A stretch of DNA of 64,000 nucleotides from Polyangiaceae bacterium (GCA_020633235.1 JACKEA010000001.1:1798001-1862000); one strand, 5' to 3'. Shown: positions 28,641 through 37,057, counted from the stretch's first letter. The notes: a model not told the origin generated them from the sequence alone. Numbers and translations: made by a program.

Positions 28641-29834
28641 TCAGTCGGGCGAGTAGAAACGCACGTCCAAGAAGGCCGCTCGGCATCGCCAAATGCGTCG
28701 CTCGAGACCGCCGGACGGTTCCGGGGCGTTCCACCAGTTCGAGTCCATGATGCGCTCGATCACCCTCGACCAGTAGTCGTCGAGATCGACGTTCTTCGGG
28801 ATGTCGAACGCCTCGCAGAGCTGTTTGCGGTTCTTCGAGTCCAGACACACGAAGTAGTCGGGGCGCTTGAGCGCCAGCAGCCTCGTCGCTGTAGCTGTTC
28901 CCGACCTCTCGAATGCAGAGCTGAACCGCTCAACGAATGCATCGAAGTCCGCTCGGCCGACCTCGCCCGTGAGGGGGATGCGGTCGAGAGCATCCGAGAG
29001 CTGCGCGTTGTTCTCGTTCACTGCCTGCTTGAAGTAGCCCGCGCCCTTCATGCTTCCGAACCAGAGCCAGTCGAATTCGTCGGTTCGCCCGAAACCAGCG
29101 ATGCCCCGGCGACCATCGTCATCGATGTCGGAGAATCGCCCATGCTTGCGGAAGAGCCGGGCGGCTTCTTCCAGGACGGCGAGCCTACCGTCTGTGGTGT
29201 GCTCGGTGTCCTCTTTCACCGTGCGGAAGTACTGCTTCCACCTCTCCCTGAAGATGGGCACTTCCAGCGGTGACCGCGGCGCCTTCTTTGAGTTCGTTGG
29301 AGGCGAGTACGTACCGGAGAGCGGGCCCAGGCGCTTCTGCTGGCGAGCCCAGACCGCTCGGTACGCTTCGAGATCTTCCGGGGCGACACTGCTCCCGAGG
29401 GTTCGATACCCGTCCAACGCGCAGACGATGTCCTCGTGTGCCTCGACGGCGCCCGCGTCCTCTTGGTTGACCCACACGGCGGACTCCGAGTTCGAGCTGA
29501 ATGCCGCCTGCGTGAAGTTGGGGCTGCCCACGACGCAGTCCCAACGGCTACCTCCGTGCTCGAAGTAGTACAGCTTTGGGTGGAAGACCCCGCTGGGGTT
29601 GAGGACGAACTGCGCGTTCGAGTGCTCGATGAATGCGGCGATGAACTCGGGGTCGGTCTGGTAGAAGTGGGTGCCGACGGTGAGCTGGGCGATCTTCGAC
29701 TGATGTTGCGTGAGCAGCTTGAAGCCTGGCGCGCTGCTTGAAGCCCAGGCCACCGCCCATCGGGCGCGCTTGCAGCTCTTCAGAAGGCTTGCCACCGCTG
29801 CCTTGAGCTCGGAGTTGGTAGCCAGGAACCGCAT
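28641..29834 (-). CDS. PLD-superfamily protein, putative defence nuclease
   Basis: 397 aa. An N-terminal phospholipase-D-like half carries H85-P-K87 (FHPKLYYF) and the GSPN motif G103-N106 (VVGSPNFTQAAF), the HxK/GSxN pattern of PLD-type nucleases. The C-terminal half (LDRIPLTGEVGRADFDAFVERF ... ALKRPDYFVCLDSKNRK) is a separate helical domain with no function recognised. One complete HxK motif is visible, so a dimer would be needed to build the active site. It lies between the recombinase and gene debris in a defence-rich region; a nuclease role is inferred. Confidence 0.65.
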   Translation of the reverse strand: MRFLATNSELKAAVASLLKSCKRARWAVAWASSSAPGFKLLTQHQSKIAQLTVGTHFYQTDPEFIAAFIEHSNAQFVLNPSGVFHPKLYYFEHGGSRWDCVVGSPNFTQAAFSSNSESAVWVNQEDAGAVEAHEDIVCALDGYRTLGSSVAPEDLEAYRAVWARQQKRLGPLSGTYSPPTNSKKAPRSPLEVPIFRERWKQYFRTVKEDTEHTTDGRLAVLEEAARLFRKHGRFSDIDDDGRRGIAGFGRTDEFDWLWFGSMKGAGYFKQAVNENNAQLSDALDRIPLTGEVGRADFDAFVERFSSAFERSGTATATRLLALKRPDYFVCLDSKNRKQLCEAFDIPKNVDLDDYWSRVIERIMDSNWWNAPEPSGGLERRIWRCRAAFLDVRFYSPD

Positions 29835-29911
29835 GTCGTAGATCTTTCAGTGAACTCGGGGCGCTAGGCAACCCTTGTGTGCGTCGAGGATCTGGCGCGC
29901 TCAACCGGAGC

Positions 29912-30500
29912 CTACACGCGAGGCGGCCACTCCCCGAGCAGCGTCCACTCGCGTCCGCGCTCGGGCACATCGACCGCCACGAGGTTCCCGGGCATCCGCA
30001 CCTTGTTGAGGCCGAGGCAGGGCACGCCGTCGATCTTTGAGTCGACGCGCGTGTGATGGTGGCCGAAGAAGCAGACGCGGGGACGCGTGCCTCGAAGAAG
30101 GTCATCGGGCCGACGGCCTCACTCGCCCAGTTGAAGCCGCGTCGGTGCCGGGGGAACACCACGCCCGCGGGCGCGTCGTGCGTGAGGAGCACGTCGATCC
30201 GCTGCCGCCCGAGTAGCATGTCGATGTCCTCCCGCGTGTAGTGCCGCTTGGCGTAGCCCTGGAGGTCCTTCGACCTTCGCTCGTAGTTCGAGGGGCCGTG
30301 GCAACCGCCCAGGCCGCCGACAACGATGCCGCCGAGGCCGAAGGTCTCCCCGTTGCGGGGATAGAACAGGTTCGGGAGCACCTCCGGCTCGGGCTGGGCG
30401 TCGAGCCAGACGCAGTCCTCGTGGTTGCCCTTGATGAACATCGTGCGCCGCGGGGCCTCGCGGCGCTCGGACCACCAGGTTGCCGCAGATTTTCCGGAAC
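29912..30500 (-). pseudogene. Metallophosphoesterase remnant, truncated and frameshifted
   Basis: On the minus strand the sequence reads TWWSERREAPRRTMFIKGNHE (GNHE motif), LLTHDAPAGVVFPRHRRGFNWASEA, then after a frame change VCFFGHHHTRVDSK ... GNLVAVDVPERGREWTLLGEWPP and a TAG at 29912-29914. The N-terminal third with the first metal ligands is missing: upstream of 30500 the sequence switches to the RhuM-like fragment on the other strand. A one-base loss near 30085-30095 would restore the two frames. A calcineurin-like phosphatase was once here; it is now debris. Confidence 0.75.
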
Positions 30501-30634
30501 CATCAGCAGCTCACGACGTGGACGTCCGCACCATCAACTATCACCTGAAAAAGGTGTTTTCGGAAAGCGAGCTGGAGGAGGTGGCAGTTATCCGAAATTT
30601 TCGCCGCGACGTCGCCCAGCACGCCGCCTCGTAG
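30488..30634 (+). pseudogene. RhuM-family N-terminal fragment
   Basis: DVDVRTINYHLKKVFSESELEEVAVIRNFRR matches the conserved core of RhuM-family (virulence-associated) proteins, usually followed by a Tyr-Asn-Leu-Asp-Ala segment, but here the frame diverges after NFRR and stops at 30634. No start codon suits the family. A separate fragment from further along such a protein lies at 37058-37160 on the same strand, 6.4 kb away. Confidence 0.55.
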
Positions 30635-30803
30635 ATTTGAATCCTGCCAACCAGCGACTGTTCGGGCTGGTCCTTCGGGCGCGGGCGAGCTGTCGCTGGG
30701 TCAATGGACAGCAGCCCGTGGGTCACAAGAATTCAGACGTTGGCTCCGTGACTTGACGGGGTATGTTTCAAATACTAACCTCAGATGACAAATGGAGGAG
30801 CAA

Positions 30804-31070
30804 ATGTCAGATGAGCGAACCTGCCGAGCGCTTGGAAGCCGCGCCGAAGGGGGTGAGCCCTCATGCGCGCAAGCGCGGCTTCGCGCCGAAGCCGATCGTT
30901 GCGCGGCCCTGCGCGCGCAGGCCAACACGCCACCGCCGCGTCTCTGGCAGCAACTCCTCGAGAGCCCTTGCTGGGTTGCGCGCGGTGCTCTGGCCGGGCT
31001 CCTCGGCGCCTACGGCGCGCACATCGCCCTCGATGCATTCGCTCCCGCCGGTCTACTCCTTCTCGCGTGA
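30804..31070 (+). CDS. Small putative membrane protein at head of the ImmA/Ubl operon
   Basis: 88 aa from ATG 30804, chosen because GGAGGAG (30794-30800) sits 3 bases upstream at ribosome-site position; the ATG at 30792 lies before that site. A charged N-terminal half rich in Ala/Arg and Cys precedes one hydrophobic segment (CWVARGALAGLLGAYGAHIALDAFAPAGLLLLA). No family is recognised. It ends 8 bases before the XRE-ImmA gene. It could be a real small membrane protein or a short leader; coding status is moderate. Confidence 0.45.
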   Translation: MSDERTCRALGSRAEGGEPSCAQARLRAEADRCAALRAQANTPPPRLWQQLLESPCWVARGALAGLLGAYGAHIALDAFAPAGLLLLA

Positions 31071-31078
31071 GCCCATCG

Positions 31079-32326
31079 ATGACCATCACCCAAGAAGAGC
31101 TCGGACGACGAATCCGTGCGGCACGTGAGGCGTGTCGCATGACCCAAGACGACGCTGCGAAGCACCTCGGCGTCTCCCGGCCGACCTTTGTCCAGATCGA
31201 GGCGGGCAAACGCTCGGTCTCCAGCCTCGAGCTCGACAAGCTCGCGTACCTGTTCGGGCGCGACATCCGCGAATTCGTGGCCAACGAGTTCCACCAGGAG
31301 GATTCGCTCACCGCGCTGTTCCGTGCGCAAGCCGCCGTCGTGAGCGAGCCCGATGTGCTCGACAAGCTTCGCGAGTGCATGGCGCTCGGGCGTGAGCTGA
31401 CGAACCTCGAGCGGCTCGTCGGCATCGACCGCGATCTGTCGGCGGTCGCCTCCTACCCATTCCCGACGCCAAAAGCGCGCTGGGAGGCGGTGCAGCAGGG
31501 GCAGCGCCTTGCGGAGGAGGAGCGCCGTCGTCTGGGCCTGGGCTTCGCGCCGCTCCCTGACATGACCGAGCTACTCGAGTCGCAGGGCGTGCGCACCGCG
31601 ATGGTCGAGTTGCCGAACGACGTCTCCGGGCTGACGCTCAGCGACCGGAAGGTGGGCCTCTTCGTCGTCGCGAACGACGTGCACCACTACCTGCGTCGCC
31701 GCTTCTCGTTCGCCCACGAATACGCCCACGTCGTCGCCGATCGCGACCGCCCCGGGCTCATCAGCCAGACCTCCGCGCGCGACGACCTCGTGGAGGTTCG
31801 GGCCAACTCGTTCGCCGCGAACTTCCTCATGCCGGAGGACGGTGTCCGTCAGTTCGTCGCGGGCCTCGGCAAGGGCAAGCCGAGCCGCCTCTTCGCCGAG
31901 GTGTTCGACGAGGACACGGCGCTCAACGTGGAGGGGCGCTCGGAGCCTGGCACGCAAACCATCCAGCTGTACGACGTCCTGCTGCTCGCCCACCACTTCG
32001 GCGTGAGCCGAATCTCCGCGCTGTACCGGCTGCGCAACCTGCGGCTGCTGTCGAAGGCCGAGTTCACCCACCTCAAGGCGCTCGACGACCAGGGCAAGGC
32101 CAAGCAGCTCGCCACGGCGCTCGGGCTCCCGGAGCCCGACCACGCGGAGATGCGCAGCGAGTTCAAGCACCGCTTCCTGGGGCTCGCGCTCGAAGCCTAC
32201 CGTCGTGACGAGATCTCACGCGGCAAGCTCCGGGAGCTCGTGGCGATGGTCGGCCTCAGCGTCGACGACCTGGACCAACTCCTCGATGACGCCGGTCTTG
32301 ACGGCGAAGACGACCCGACGCCGTGA
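31079..32326 (+). CDS. XRE-HTH / ImmA-IrrE metallopeptidase
   Basis: 415 aa. An N-terminal XRE-type HTH (RIRAAREACRMTQDDAAKHLGVSRPTFVQIEAG, residues 10-43) is joined to an ImmA/IrrE zinc peptidase domain with HEYAH (213-217) and the third ligand E239 in EVRANSFAANFLMP. Such proteins cleave a partner repressor or toxin regulator upon stress, DNA damage or phage signals. Its stop overlaps the PIN gene by GTGA (32323-32326), so the two are coupled. In some TA-like pairs the HTH-ImmA protein controls the adjacent toxin; here the PIN protein and possibly the Ubl genes downstream are the candidates. Confidence 0.88.
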   Translation: MTITQEELGRRIRAAREACRMTQDDAAKHLGVSRPTFVQIEAGKRSVSSLELDKLAYLFGRDIREFVANEFHQEDSLTALFRAQAAVVSEPDVLDKLRECMALGRELTNLERLVGIDRDLSAVASYPFPTPKARWEAVQQGQRLAEEERRRLGLGFAPLPDMTELLESQGVRTAMVELPNDVSGLTLSDRKVGLFVVANDVHHYLRRRFSFAHEYAHVVADRDRPGLISQTSARDDLVEVRANSFAANFLMPEDGVRQFVAGLGKGKPSRLFAEVFDEDTALNVEGRSEPGTQTIQLYDVLLLAHHFGVSRISALYRLRNLRLLSKAEFTHLKALDDQGKAKQLATALGLPEPDHAEMRSEFKHRFLGLALEAYRRDEISRGKLRELVAMVGLSVDDLDQLLDDAGLDGEDDPTP

Positions 32327-32832
32327 GCACACCTCTCCTCCGCATCGTCGTGACCGACGCCAACGTGCTCATCAACCTGATGCACGTGTCGCGGCTTGGG
32401 CTGCTGGCCCAGATCCCGAACTACGAGTTCGTGGTTCCAGATCACGTGCGCGAGGAAATTACGCTCCGCGAGCAGCGGACGACGCTCGATGCGGCGGTCA
32501 CTGCGGGCTGGCTGAAGCTCGAGGTCATCGATGACCTCGGCGCCATCACCGTTTTCACGGAGCTGATCGCTCACATCGGTCGTGGCGAAGCGGCGTGCAT
32601 CGCGATCGCCGCGCAGAAGGGCTGGCTCATCGCCTCCGATGAGAAGAAGCGGTTCCTCCGCGAGGCCGAGGCCCGCGTCGGAGTCGGCCACGTCATCACC
32701 ACGGTCGACGTCTTCGTCCTCGCGATCAACGCGGGGCTCCTCACCGTCGAGGAGGCAGACGCCGACAAGGTCACGCTCGAAGGCAGACGGTTCAAGGTGT
32801 CATTCGCATCGTTTCGGGAACTCGTGAAGTAA
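32323..32832 (+). CDS. PIN-domain protein (putative RNase)
   Basis: 169 aa starting at GTG. The PIN fold is indicated by the acidic residues of VVTDANVLI (N-terminal Asp), VREEI, GRGEAACIAIAAQKG and ASDEKKRF, the four-Asp/Glu Mg2+ site of VapC-like ribonucleases. It is coupled to the HTH-ImmA gene by a 4-base overlap. No small antitoxin of the usual VapB type is adjacent; the ImmA protein may fill that role. Cleavage target unknown. Confidence 0.82.
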   Translation: MSTPLLRIVVTDANVLINLMHVSRLGLLAQIPNYEFVVPDHVREEITLREQRTTLDAAVTAGWLKLEVIDDLGAITVFTELIAHIGRGEAACIAIAAQKGWLIASDEKKRFLREAEARVGVGHVITTVDVFVLAINAGLLTVEEADADKVTLEGRRFKVSFASFRELVK

Positions 32833-32858
32833 CCCCACCAGGGGAAGGAGCAGTCCAC

Positions 32859-33173
32859 ATGGCAATGGAAGCTGAAGTCGACGAGATCGAGATCGAACTC
32901 CACACCCAGCAGGTCAGCGGGAAGGAGAAGGCGCCGAAGGCGAAGAAGTACGTCATCCGAATCGACAAGACGAAGTTCACCGTCGAGGTCTCGTCGATGA
33001 CTGGGCGTGAGATCCTCACCCTCGCCGGCAAGACACCGGTCGAGCAGTACAAGCTGACCCAGAAGATGCACGGCGGCGCGGCGAAGACGATCAACCTCGA
33101 CGACCCGGTCGACTTCACGGAGCCCGGCGTCGAGCGCTTCATGACGCTGAAGCGTGACCAAACCGAGGGCTGA
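32859..33173 (+). CDS. Ubiquitin-like protein of the multiubiquitin family
   Basis: 104 aa. A short charged N-terminus (EVDEIEIELHTQQVSGKEK) precedes a single ubiquitin-like (beta-grasp) domain of the bacterial multiubiquitin family: YVIRIDKTKFTVEVSSMTGREIL ... EQYKLTQKMHGG ... DFTEPGVERFMT. The chain ends in Glu-Gly, so a C-terminal glycine is exposed without processing. A ribosome site (AGGGGAAGGAG) lies 10-20 bases upstream. It is followed within a few bases by E2-like, JAB-E1 and DUF6527 genes, the known context for this family. Only one Ubl domain is present here rather than tandem copies. Confidence 0.85.
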   Translation: MAMEAEVDEIEIELHTQQVSGKEKAPKAKKYVIRIDKTKFTVEVSSMTGREILTLAGKTPVEQYKLTQKMHGGAAKTINLDDPVDFTEPGVERFMTLKRDQTEG

Positions 33174-33174
33174 C

Positions 33175-33576
33175 ATGCGCCGGCAGTTCGAGCTGCCGTC
33201 GTTCGACACGCAGTACCTGGAGACGACCGGCCTCGAGTGGGAGACCATCGTCGAGGGCGCGGGACGGTGGCTGCTTCTCCACGATCGTCCCGTACCCAAC
33301 GGGTACAACGTCGAGCGCGCCATCGTCGCGCTGCAGATCCCGCCCGGGTATCCCGACGCGCAGATCGACATGGTGTACTTCTTCCCCGCACTCGCGAGGA
33401 AGGACAATCAGGCCATCGGCGCGACCCAAAGCGCGCAGGTTCTCGACGGGAAGTCGTTCCAGCGTTGGTCTCGACACCGCACTCCTGCTGCCCCGTGGCG
33501 GCCGGGCGAGGACGACATCTCGAGCCACCTCGTGCTCGTCGACGACTGGCTCGAACGAGAGTTCAAGATCCGATGA
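33175..33576 (+). CDS. E2-like protein (Prok-E2 family E type)
   Basis: 133 aa. The sequence (QFELPSFDTQYLETTGLEWETI, ALQIPPGYPDAQIDMVYFFP, AQVLDGKSFQRWSRHRTPAAPW, ISSHLVLVDDWLEREF) matches the E2-fold family found beside bacterial multiubiquitin genes. It contains no cysteine at all, so it cannot form the usual E2 thioester. ATG at 33175 is 1 base after the Ubl stop; the ATG at 33154 would overlap it. It overlaps the E1 gene by ATGA. Confidence 0.8.
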   Translation: MRRQFELPSFDTQYLETTGLEWETIVEGAGRWLLLHDRPVPNGYNVERAIVALQIPPGYPDAQIDMVYFFPALARKDNQAIGATQSAQVLDGKSFQRWSRHRTPAAPWRPGEDDISSHLVLVDDWLEREFKIR

Positions 33577-34976
33577 AGAACCGTCCAGCTCATCTCCGCC
33601 TCGCGGGCATTCACGTTGAGGAACTTCATCGTCACCTGTTCCCCGGTGACGGCAAGGAAGCCGTGGCGTTCGCGCTCTGCGGTCGTCACCACGCTACCGA
33701 ACACGACGTCCTACTCGTGCAGGAGGTGCTCCCGGTCCCCTACGCAGATTGTCCGGTCCGCAAGGCCGACCAAATCACCTGGCGCACGGAGGCCATCGAA
33801 CCGCTCCTGCTGCGGGCGTCTACGGCCACGCCGAAGCTTGCGGTGGTGAAGTTCCACAGCCACCCCACGGGTTACGACGACTTCTCGCGCACCGACGACA
33901 TCTCGGACCGGGACCTCTTCCCCTCGATCTACGGATGGGTCCATGACGATGCACCTCACGCCAGCGTCGTCATACTCCCAGACCGCCGCATGTTCGGTCG
34001 CAGCATCGACAGCGAAAATCGCTTCCACCGCCTCCAGCAGATCCTCGTCGCTGACCACGACATCGGCCTCTTTGGGACAAGCGCTTCGGGAGCTTTGCCC
34101 GCTCACGCGGAGCGCCACGCGCAGGTCTTTAGCGACAGTACGACCAGCCGTCTTCGGCAACTCGCCATCGGGGTGGTCGGGTGCTCTGGCACGGGCAGCT
34201 TCGTCATCGAGATGCTGACCCGCCTCGGCGTGAGAAAGCTGGTGCTGGTTGACCCTGATCGCGTCGAGTACAGGAACCTCAACCGGATCGTCGGCACGAC
34301 GGCCGCTGACGCGGCGACGGGCAGGAGCAAGGTCGAGGTGATTGGCGAGCACGTGGCCCGCATTGGCCTCGACACTCGCGTCGAGATCGTGCCGCGCGAG
34401 TTGGCTTCGGTAGAGGCCGTTCGCGCGCTGGCAGGTTGCGACGTTCTCTTCGGCTGCATGGACAGCCACGACGGTCGCCGCACGCTTAACCGGCTCGCGT
34501 CCTTCTACGTGCTGCCGTACTTTGACTGCGGCGTCGGCTTGGTGGCCGACGGATGCGGCAACATCGACGACGTCACAGCGGCGTCGCACTACGTCCAGCC
34601 GGGGCGATCGACGTTGCTCGCACGCAGAGTAATTTCGCAGAAGCGGGCCGACGCTGAAGCGATGGCCCGCCGCGATCCTGAGCAGTACCGAGCGCTTCAC
34701 GCCGAGAAATACATCGAGGGAGCAGAGATCGACAGCCCCGCCGTAATCAGCGTCAACGCGCTCGCAGCCTCTCTGGTAGTGAACGAGTTCCTTGCGCGAC
34801 TTCACCCGTTCCGCCAGACGGCAAATGCGGACTACGCGTCCGTCCGTCTGAAGTACGACGCGATGCTGCTCGACGTGGAGCGAGAGACGAATGCCACCCC
34901 CCTTCGCAGGGCGCTCGGGCGCGGCGACGTCCACCCGCTCCTGGACTTGCCCGAGCTGTCGTCGGTAGGAGCGTAG
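33573..34976 (+). CDS. JAB-E1 fusion: JAMM isopeptidase plus ThiF-type adenylase
   Basis: 467 aa. N-terminal JAB/JAMM domain: E29, H95-S-H97-P98 and S105-x2-D108 form the zinc site. A ThiF/E1 adenylation domain follows (IGVVGCSGTGSF with the Gly loop, residues 199-210; VDPDRVEYRNLNR, 226-238; FGCMDSHDGRR, 293-303). Where related E1-like proteins usually have PGxxC, this one reads PGRS (343-346), with Ser in place of the catalytic Cys. The protein should adenylate the Ubl C-terminus and may remove it through the JAB part. The start overlaps the E2 stop by ATGA. Confidence 0.85.
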   Translation: MKNRPAHLRLAGIHVEELHRHLFPGDGKEAVAFALCGRHHATEHDVLLVQEVLPVPYADCPVRKADQITWRTEAIEPLLLRASTATPKLAVVKFHSHPTGYDDFSRTDDISDRDLFPSIYGWVHDDAPHASVVILPDRRMFGRSIDSENRFHRLQQILVADHDIGLFGTSASGALPAHAERHAQVFSDSTTSRLRQLAIGVVGCSGTGSFVIEMLTRLGVRKLVLVDPDRVEYRNLNRIVGTTAADAATGRSKVEVIGEHVARIGLDTRVEIVPRELASVEAVRALAGCDVLFGCMDSHDGRRTLNRLASFYVLPYFDCGVGLVADGCGNIDDVTAASHYVQPGRSTLLARRVISQKRADAEAMARRDPEQYRALHAEKYIEGAEIDSPAVISVNALAASLVVNEFLARLHPFRQTANADYASVRLKYDAMLLDVERETNATPLRRALGRGDVHPLLDLPELSSVGA

Positions 34977-34980
34977 AGAA

Positions 34981-35430
34981 ATGCGTTGGCTGCGTCGGCT
35001 CTGGGCTCGCTTCGTCGAGTGGTTTCTTGCCCTGCGCTTGCCCGGAGGAGTGAGTGACGACGGCTCGGCCTCCGCGCCCGCGCTGCCGCTACCACCGGCG
35101 GCACCACCACCACCGTATCGCGTCGTCCACCTGACCGACGATCCCGACGAGCTGCTGCCAGAGACCCTCTACGCCATCGGCGAGAACGGCCACCTCTGGC
35201 ACGTCTCGCTCGTGTGCCCCTGCGGCTGCGGCGCAACGATCGCGCTCAACGTGCTCCCCGACGACTCGCCGCGCTGGCGGCTGTACGAGAGCGCCGACGG
35301 TCCGACGCTGTCGCCGTCCGTCTGGAGAACCACGGGCTGCTGGAGTCACTTCATCCTTCGAAGGGGCTACGTCATTTGGTGCCATGGTCGACGACCGGAC
35401 GACGTGAGCGAGACCGAGTACAGCGCGTAG
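34981..35430 (+). CDS. DUF6527-family zinc-binding protein (putative partner of the Ubl system)
   Basis: 149 aa. An N-terminal hydrophobic/aromatic helix (MRWLRRLWARFVEWFLALRL) may bind a membrane or protein. The conserved DUF6527 core follows: CPCGCGATIALNVL (C79, C81, C83), PSVWRTTGCWSHFIL (C120, H123) and VIWCHG (C134), probably ligating zinc. Proteins of this family accompany bacterial E2/Ubl operons and are thought to act as E3-like or adaptor parts; that is knowledge of context rather than demonstrated here. It begins 4 bases after the E1 gene. Confidence 0.8.
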   Translation: MRWLRRLWARFVEWFLALRLPGGVSDDGSASAPALPLPPAAPPPPYRVVHLTDDPDELLPETLYAIGENGHLWHVSLVCPCGCGATIALNVLPDDSPRWRLYESADGPTLSPSVWRTTGCWSHFILRRGYVIWCHGRRPDDVSETEYSA

Positions 35431-35481
35431 GACCGAACCGCGCCGACTCGAGCCCTGAATCCCGCCGCGTAGGTTGCTCAC

Positions 35482-36738
35482 ATGGCCATTACCCGCGAGA
35501 CCCTCTACAAGGAGGTCTGGGCCGAGCCGATGACGAAGGTCGCGGCTCGGTACGGCGCTTCGTCGAGCTTCCTCGCGCGGGTCTGCGAGCGGTTGAACGT
35601 CCCGCGGCCGGCTCGCGGTTACTGGGCGCAACTCGAGGTCGGGAAGGCCAGCGCGAAGCCCGAGCTCCCGGAGGCACGCCCGGGCGACGAGATGGAGTGG
35701 TCGCGCGAGGGTGAGCCGCGCCGCGTCCCCCGCGCACTACCGCAGGCGCCTTCCAAGAACGAGCCCCCGTCGCGCCGTCGGCGACGCGAGCGGCCGTCGC
35801 GACACGAGCTGATCGTCGGCGCACGCGAGCACTTCGAGAGCGCCAAGGAGTCCGACAGCGGGTACCTGCGGCCGCTCAAGAAGCGGCTCATCGACGTGTT
35901 CGTCACGAAGGCAACGCTGGGCCACGCGCTCGACGTGGCAAACGCACTGTTCTTGGCGCTCGAGGATCGCGGGCACCGCGTCACGTTCGCGCCCTTGGAC
36001 CAGCACCTGCGTCGGCCCGAGGTCGACGAGCGCGCCGAGGGAGGGGGCGAGTGGTACAGCTACGCACGCTGGGGCCCGGACCGCCCCACCGTCGTCTACG
36101 TTGGCTCCGTCGCGATCGGCCTGACGCTGTTCGAGCTGAGCGAAGAGGTCGAGGTCCGTTACGTGAACGGCAAGTATGTTCGCGTCGCCGACGTCCCACA
36201 GCCAACCACGAGGCGGCGGCGCTGGGCACTGCCGGAGCGCGCCTGGACGCACAAGCGTGACATGCCGAGCTGGCGCCTGTGCCTCCGGGGTTCATCCCCG
36301 TACGCGCGCGCCAAGTGGGAGAAGCAGTGGCGAGAAGGCAGGGGCTCGGACCTTTCGTCGAAGGTGCCTCAGATCGTCCGCGAGCTGGAGACCGAGGCTG
36401 CAACCATCGCCGCGCTCGTTGCCGAGGGAGAACGGCAAGCCGAGATCGAGCGGCAGAAGTGGGAGGTGCAGCAGGCAAAGTGGCGTGCAGAGGAAGCGGA
36501 GCGTCGGCGCATCCAGAACACGAAGGAGAGCAGGGAGGAGCTCTTCGCCATCATCGAGGCGTGGGGCGCGGCGAAGCAGATCGAGGGCTTCTTCGAGGAC
36601 GCCCAGCGCCGCGCGGCAGAGCTCGACGAGGCCACAAGGGACGCCGTTCTTGACCGGCTCAAGCGGGCACGCGCGCTCCTGGGCGATGTCGACGCCCTCC
36701 GGCGGTTCCGCGCCTGGCTGTCACCGGAGGAGCGGTAG
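35482..36738 (+). CDS. HTH/coiled-coil protein of unknown function
   Basis: 418 aa. The N-terminal ~50 residues (RETLYKEVWAEPMTKVAARYGASSSFLARVCERLNV) form a helix-turn-helix-like module, followed by a charged linker (~65-105), a middle alpha/beta domain (FVTKATLGHALDVANALFLALEDRGHRVTFAP ... YVGSVAIGLTLFELSEE) and a long C-terminal coiled coil (about 310-385, Glu/Arg/Lys rich). Homologues with this N-terminus are widespread in islands but their function is not known to me. It starts 51 bases after the Ubl operon on the same strand and could be cotranscribed. Confidence 0.6.
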   Translation: MAITRETLYKEVWAEPMTKVAARYGASSSFLARVCERLNVPRPARGYWAQLEVGKASAKPELPEARPGDEMEWSREGEPRRVPRALPQAPSKNEPPSRRRRRERPSRHELIVGAREHFESAKESDSGYLRPLKKRLIDVFVTKATLGHALDVANALFLALEDRGHRVTFAPLDQHLRRPEVDERAEGGGEWYSYARWGPDRPTVVYVGSVAIGLTLFELSEEVEVRYVNGKYVRVADVPQPTTRRRRWALPERAWTHKRDMPSWRLCLRGSSPYARAKWEKQWREGRGSDLSSKVPQIVRELETEAATIAALVAEGERQAEIERQKWEVQQAKWRAEEAERRRIQNTKESREELFAIIEAWGAAKQIEGFFEDAQRRAAELDEATRDAVLDRLKRARALLGDVDALRRFRAWLSPEER

Positions 36739-36958
36739 CGTGCGGGGCGGCGCGACGGCCTGAACGAGCGAGGCGCGCAGGCCACTCCAGCCCGCGGCGG
36801 GACTGAGCGAATCCGCGAGAGTGTCCCGGCTCGCGTCGCGCAACCACCTGGATTCGCAGGCGTTCGCATTTCCGGGACGGTGCGAGCGGAGCGAACCAGT
36901 CCCGCGGAGAGCCCTGCGAACGGGTTGGTGAACGGCGTCGAATCCGGAGCCAAGAGTC

Positions 36959-36993
36959 GCCCAAGGACATCCTCCTTGGGCGCTTTGCTTTTG
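36959..36993 (+). terminator. Intrinsic terminator downstream of the HTH/coiled-coil gene
   Basis: GCCCAAGGA (36959-36967) and TCCTTGGGC (36973-36981) form a perfect 9-bp stem with a 5-base loop, followed by GCTTTGCTTTTG. It lies about 220 bases past the stop at 36738 and could end the whole 30.8-36.7 kb transcription unit. Confidence 0.65.
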
Positions 36994-37010
36994 TTGGTCC
37001 GCCGCGGAAC
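36991..37010 (+). repeat. Dispersed intergenic repeat, copy 5
   Basis: TTGTTGGTCCGCCGCGGAAC, an exact match to the consensus, immediately follows the terminator. It is the only full copy within the 14.5-39.3 kb island, near its right end. Confidence 0.7.
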
Positions 37011-37057
37011 CACGCTGCGCCGCACGGCCGTTGAGGACACTGGTCCAATCGCCTAGA

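Noticed and set aside
29548..30441. 297-aa minus-strand frame over the metallophosphoesterase debris
   Set aside because: Only its first part matches the family; after the frame change it is noise and runs into the PLD gene region.
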